Below, piece after piece: positions 60,481 through 64,000 of a stretch of 64,000 nt of DNA. The stretch covers positions 19,989,273 through 20,053,272 of the forward strand of contig CM063248.1 in NCBI GenBank assembly GCA_032158295.1, in the 5' to 3' direction. The notes below the pieces were generated by a model. The model was not told where the DNA came from, did no database searches, and was given only the letters and a program-made list of their open reading frames with translations. Origin of the DNA: Pycnopodia helianthoides (taxonomy: Eukaryota; Echinodermata; Asteroidea; Forcipulatida; Asteriidae). The number at the start of each line of letters is the position of its first letter. Position 1 is the first letter of the stretch. Made by a program: the position numbers and the translations under genes.

Positions 60481-61634
60481 CCCTGTGCATTGAAAACTTA
60501 AAATCTTCTACATATTTACCCAATAGTCATTAACATATACCATGAGTATATTTTATACATTTTTGCAAGTATATTTTGCCATTCATAAGATGTGTGTGTA
60601 AAATATTTTAAAAGTGGCTGCATATATTGGCTCAATCCATCTCTTGTATCCTTGCATTCATTTGTTTCCTCCTCAAGGTTTGAAATCACTGTGTATTGTG
60701 ATGAATATGAATTTCTAATTTGCTTTAATTTCTATTTTTGCATTTATAACTGTGAATCTCTGCATTGGTCATTAGTCAGCAGCCTCAAATCTGAATTTCA
60801 TCTTGAACCCAACAGGCAGGTGACTTAATTGTTAACCTGTTTCCCCCTTATTAATACATCAAGGTGCATGTTTATCTTGATTGTACAAACTGAAATACAT
60901 GCCTGACACAAAGTCAGGCGCCTCCAAATGCCACTTTATATTGTATACTGTTAATGAAGTCATGGCCCATTACTTGGGTAATTGTCACGATTGTTAATAG
61001 GCCGGCCAGTGGCTTGTTCCATTTTGGGCACACTGGAAGCCATGGACTGTCCCAACTGTTATTGGGATTCTGTGTTCTAATGCTTTGCCATTCTTTGCCT
61101 TCATTGATGTGTTCTTTCTTCTGCTTAAATCTGTGTTGTATTTAAACATGTCATATTTTCCATGTAAAAAGTTCTTTACCATTCTTGATGTGCCATTGAT
61201 TGCTACACATAATTATCTGAAGTGAATCTTGCAGATGTGTAACATTTTGATTGTAGGGAATATTTGGTTTGTAAAATATTTTCCTGAAACTTGTGTTGTA
61301 GTCTTGAGCATATTGTGTGTTATATTTTGTTCTATTACATTTCATGTATTGAAAGTTAAATTCTCAATTACATAAAGTATACTTGACTTGTATATATGAT
61401 CCCAAACTAAAGTTTTAAAAGAAAATATGCAATTAAAGTAAGTTGCATTGTGCCCAAGAACACCTGAGGGCATATATACACTAACATATTATATAAATAA
61501 TTAATACTATATGAATTTATTGAGATCAGACTTTTTTATATTTAACTTTTCTAAGAAAATGTTAATGAAATTATAATAAATATTGCTGTCTTTGAATTAT
61601 CTTCTAACTTTCTTGATGATTTTTTCTTTGATAG

Positions 61635-61805
61635 CCCATCAGATGTCTTGTAGACCGCATCCGCAAGTACCAGATTCTGAACAACCAAATCTTCTCTGTC
61701 CTGAACAAGTACCTGAAGGCAAACGAGAATGACACCACGCCTGTAGAGAAAATCTGTTGCTATCAGCCACCCATTCACCAGTCCGTCATTGATGGAGGAA
61801 TGTAA
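61635..61805 (+). pseudogene. CYFIP-like terminal exon with stop codon
   Basis: Fifty-six open codons and TAA: PIRCLVDRIRKYQILN ... LNKYLKANEND ... CYQPPIHQSVIDGGM. CYFIP ends ERIRKFQILN ... FQPPIHQS with a few more residues, so the natural C-terminus is kept. Acceptor TTTGATAG. Confidence 0.9.
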
Positions 61806-62568
61806 AAACAGAAATGATGCAAGACAGAAAAATGCATTCCCTAAAGGTTTTGGGCAACTGTTTTGAAGTGATGCCTCTTGAAATGCAGTAGTAGCAAGGA
61901 TTTGGAAATGAAGTGTCCAAATGTGCAGTGAACTTAAGAATAGGGCATCCTCAAGATGAGTGTGATGTGCAAAAGTTGAGAGGGTGTCTATAAGACACAC
62001 AAATGCCCATCTGGCAAAACCACGATTTGAAGTAAGGGGAAGATATGACAGAACCCTCAATTAATCAAGATTTTTTGGGGAAAACAGAAGTTCAAAGTTG
62101 TCTTCAACTCTTGCATCCCTCAAATTTGAATCTAAAAACTAAAATAAAAACACCAACAAACATAACAGTCTTTCTACTTTCACACAAGCTGTCTCAAAAT
62201 GTTGGTTTGTTTTGTATGTGGAAGAAACAATCTGATAAGAGTGGGGGGGGGGGAGGTTGAATAAGTAAGCTCCATTTTTGTATGTACTTGTAGGTTGCTC
62301 CTTGCTCCTTTCTACACATTTTGCAAGTTGAACGTGTATAAAGACATTAAAATAAAAAGTCCAATTTTGAAAATGATACAATCAAATTGTCGTTATTTAT
62401 TTTGTTGTTAATCCAGCTTTTGGGTCATGAGTAGGCTCGTTTTGGGGATGTAAAAAGATGGTGTTGCCTAAATATATACTGAGACTAACTAACACGATGT
62501 CAATACAAATCAACCTTGTTACCAGTCTGCAATATTGATGCAGACCCCCCCCCCCCAAAAAAAGGCCA
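61806..62568 (+). other. Sequence 3' of the CYFIP copy
   Basis: Possible old 3' UTR: an AATAAA with nearby T-rich text lies at about 62350. A G(10) run is at 62245 and a C(12)A(7) run at 62545. Confidence 0.4.
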
Positions 62569-62719
62569 TATTGACCCATTGCACAATGTGGGACACACAT
62601 TGCGCATCTACCATTCTACCATTTTGGGAGTCAATTCCTTCGTGTACATTTTGACTCCCAACATGGCGGATAGGATAGGCGCGTGTAATGTACGCTGCGC
62701 GTTGCGCAATGGGTCAATT
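62569..62719. mobile_element. Compact 150-bp foldback element
   Basis: Outer arms ATTGACCCATTGCACAATG and its inverse GTTGCGCAATGGGTCAAT; inner arms CCATTTTGGGAGTCAA (62619-62634) and TTGACTCCCAACATGG (62651-62666). The shape suggests a MITE. A related pair of arms is seen at 57821-57833 / 57893-57905. Confidence 0.65.
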
Positions 62720-63653
62720 AGCAAGATTGTAATTTTAAGTATTGTATCCTGAGTACAAATGTTAATTTGGTATGACTGGTATAACCCGAAGTCTGTGGGT
62801 GCAACCAACAGGCACTGACTGTCCATCCTGATACAGGTAACCAGACTAATTGTGTATGTTTGCTCGGGCAACCAGCTTTGAAAAAAGGGCTGAGTCCAGT
62901 TCTTTATTCTTAATGTCAGGAATGAAAAAAGTGATGTTAAAACTGTGATGCTCAGAGGGCTGTAATGGGGCCCACACTTTCAAATCACTTGGGAGTATAA
63001 GGGGAGTAGGCACAGTTAAGCCTGGTTAATTTTTTGTTTACAGAATTAATTCATCAAGCACATAATTTGTATTCAAAATAATGTTTTCTGCTAAGGCCAG
63101 GTTTCGGTGCTATTTTGCTCACGTTTTTGGCTTAATTTATTCAGTTTGTTCTCTTTTTTAGTACTTTAACAGCGAAAGACTTAAATGGTCCATTCTACAC
63201 AGATGACTTTAATGATACTTGAACAAATTGGTACCTCTTGATTCAGTGTTGTAAGTGTACGTCACATTAAACTAGACTCTGTACAATTGGGTAAAGGTTG
63301 TTTTTATTTTCATTAATATTTAACATTGATTTAGTCAACTTTGTACATGGTACTTTGCCTCAATTAACATTGATTTATTCAACTGTGTACGCGGTACATA
63401 TAGTTTGCCTCAAACGTAGCCTATCGTTCGAAAAACTAGTGATATAGCAATATTTCGAAAAACTGGCAATAGTATTTTAAACCATTCACGTACAGGTACC
63501 TTATGCGCTTGTGAATTAATACAAATGTTCAAAATATTTCCTTCGATGTATTTTAAATTACTATACCTGCCGTTCTGAGGCTTCAAAATGAAAACTAAAG
63601 CACAAAATGGCGTCGGCCTCGTTTGAAAAGATTAGGGCGAAGTTTATCAAAGA

Positions 63654-63659
63654 TTTATT
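63654..63659 (-). terminator. AATAAA poly(A) signal of the sulfotransferase-like gene
   Basis: TTTATT on the + strand reads AATAAA on the - strand, about 26 bases after the stop codon. It lies in the loop of a 13-bp inverted repeat (arms 63628-63640 and 63665-63677, one mismatch). Confidence 0.5.
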
Positions 63660-63684
63660 TCTTGTCGGCCTAATCTTCTGGTAA

Positions 63685-64000
63685 CTAAGCGTGAGACAGA
63701 GGTCTGATTCGTTTTGCGCGGAGCTTGTCGTAGTACCCCATTGACGCTTTCACACAGACCTGGACATCGGCAGGTAGGCTCTCAAAGGCTGGGGGAGGTT
63801 CAGGACTGTGGAACCCGATACTTTGAAATGCCTTTCCAAAAAATCCAACTCTCTTGTTGGCAACATTCAGTGACTTCGACGCCACCCATTCTTCGGTGAC
63901 TTCGCCTCCTGCTTCCCAAGACAGAAGCGCTGGTTGGTATGGAATGCCCATCTTCAAACAGTAGGCAGACAAGATGCCGGGTGGGTCAGCCAAGAGGTCA
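63685..64000 (-). CDS. Sulfotransferase-like protein, C-terminal exon (partial, cut by window end)
   Basis: Open on the - strand from the window edge to TAA at 63685, about 104 codons. There is no ATG start, so the rest lies beyond 64000. Text in order: LLADPPGILSAYCLKMGIPY, LSWEAGGEVTEEWVASKSLN, GFFGKAFQSIGFHSPEPPP, LPADVQVCVKASMGYYDKL. This pattern (Leu/Leu-x-Asp-Pro near an SAYC-LGIPY block, then SWEpG, a GF motif and a YYdKL end) resembles the C-terminus of P-loop sulfotransferase-like proteins that databases often name branched-chain-amino-acid aminotransferase-like protein. The catalytic P-loop would be upstream, outside the window. The family call rests on memory of the pattern; coding status is well supported by length, composition and a nearby poly(A) signal. 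Confidence 0.6.
   Translation of the reverse strand, partial: DLLADPPGILSAYCLKMGIPYQPALLSWEAGGEVTEEWVASKSLNVANKRVGFFGKAFQSIGFHSPEPPPAFESLPADVQVCVKASMGYYDKLRAKRIRPLSHA

Noticed and set aside
61551..62060. 169-codon - strand open frame
   Set aside because: It is the antisense shadow of the CYFIP-like terminal exon and its flank.

Overview
The window looks like a stretch of an animal nuclear genome, most probably an echinoderm and likely a sea star. Coding exons are short, bounded by GT-AG introns, and sit in AT-rich sequence full of tRNA-derived SINEs and small foldback (MITE-like) elements. The echinoderm call is an inference from gene content and repeat style; nothing in the sequence proves the species.

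Layout. Positions 1-32.8 kb hold no gene I can support. This part is made of at least four tRNA-like SINE families, several MITE families (many flanked by TTAA), an 11-bp minisatellite at 20.2 kb, a 52-bp tandem repeat at 18.2-18.5 kb and local duplications. From 32.85 to 38.81 kb on the + strand lies one clear, intact four-exon gene for a TRIM2/TRIM3-class protein (RING, B-box, coiled coil, filamin domain, six NHL repeats; 736 residues by my splice model). From 39 to 49.6 kb there is its 3' flank, more MITEs, a strange palindromic short-period region (47.0-47.3 kb) and a G-quadruplex-prone tract (48.1 kb).

From about 49.66 to 61.8 kb on the + strand lies a broken, intron-containing copy of CYFIP (cytoplasmic FMR1-interacting protein, the WAVE-complex subunit). 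Nine to ten exons can be recognised. The upstream ones carry indels and stops, and several hundred residues of exons are missing. The last six recognisable exons are open and correctly spliced on paper, apart from one exon gap. I read it as an unprocessed partial-duplication pseudogene, with assembly error or a truncated active paralogue as alternatives.

At the right edge, on the - strand, is the last exon of a sulfotransferase-like gene (the family often named branched-chain-amino-acid aminotransferase-like). It is cut by the window end and converges on the CYFIP copy.

There is no operon-like organisation and no sign of a dedicated new system. The most noteworthy points are the decayed CYFIP copy with an intact C-terminal block, the density of TTAA-flanked MITE families, an inverted repeat pair around the last TRIM exon, and a composite SINE-like repeat whose tRNA module lies at the downstream end of its unit.
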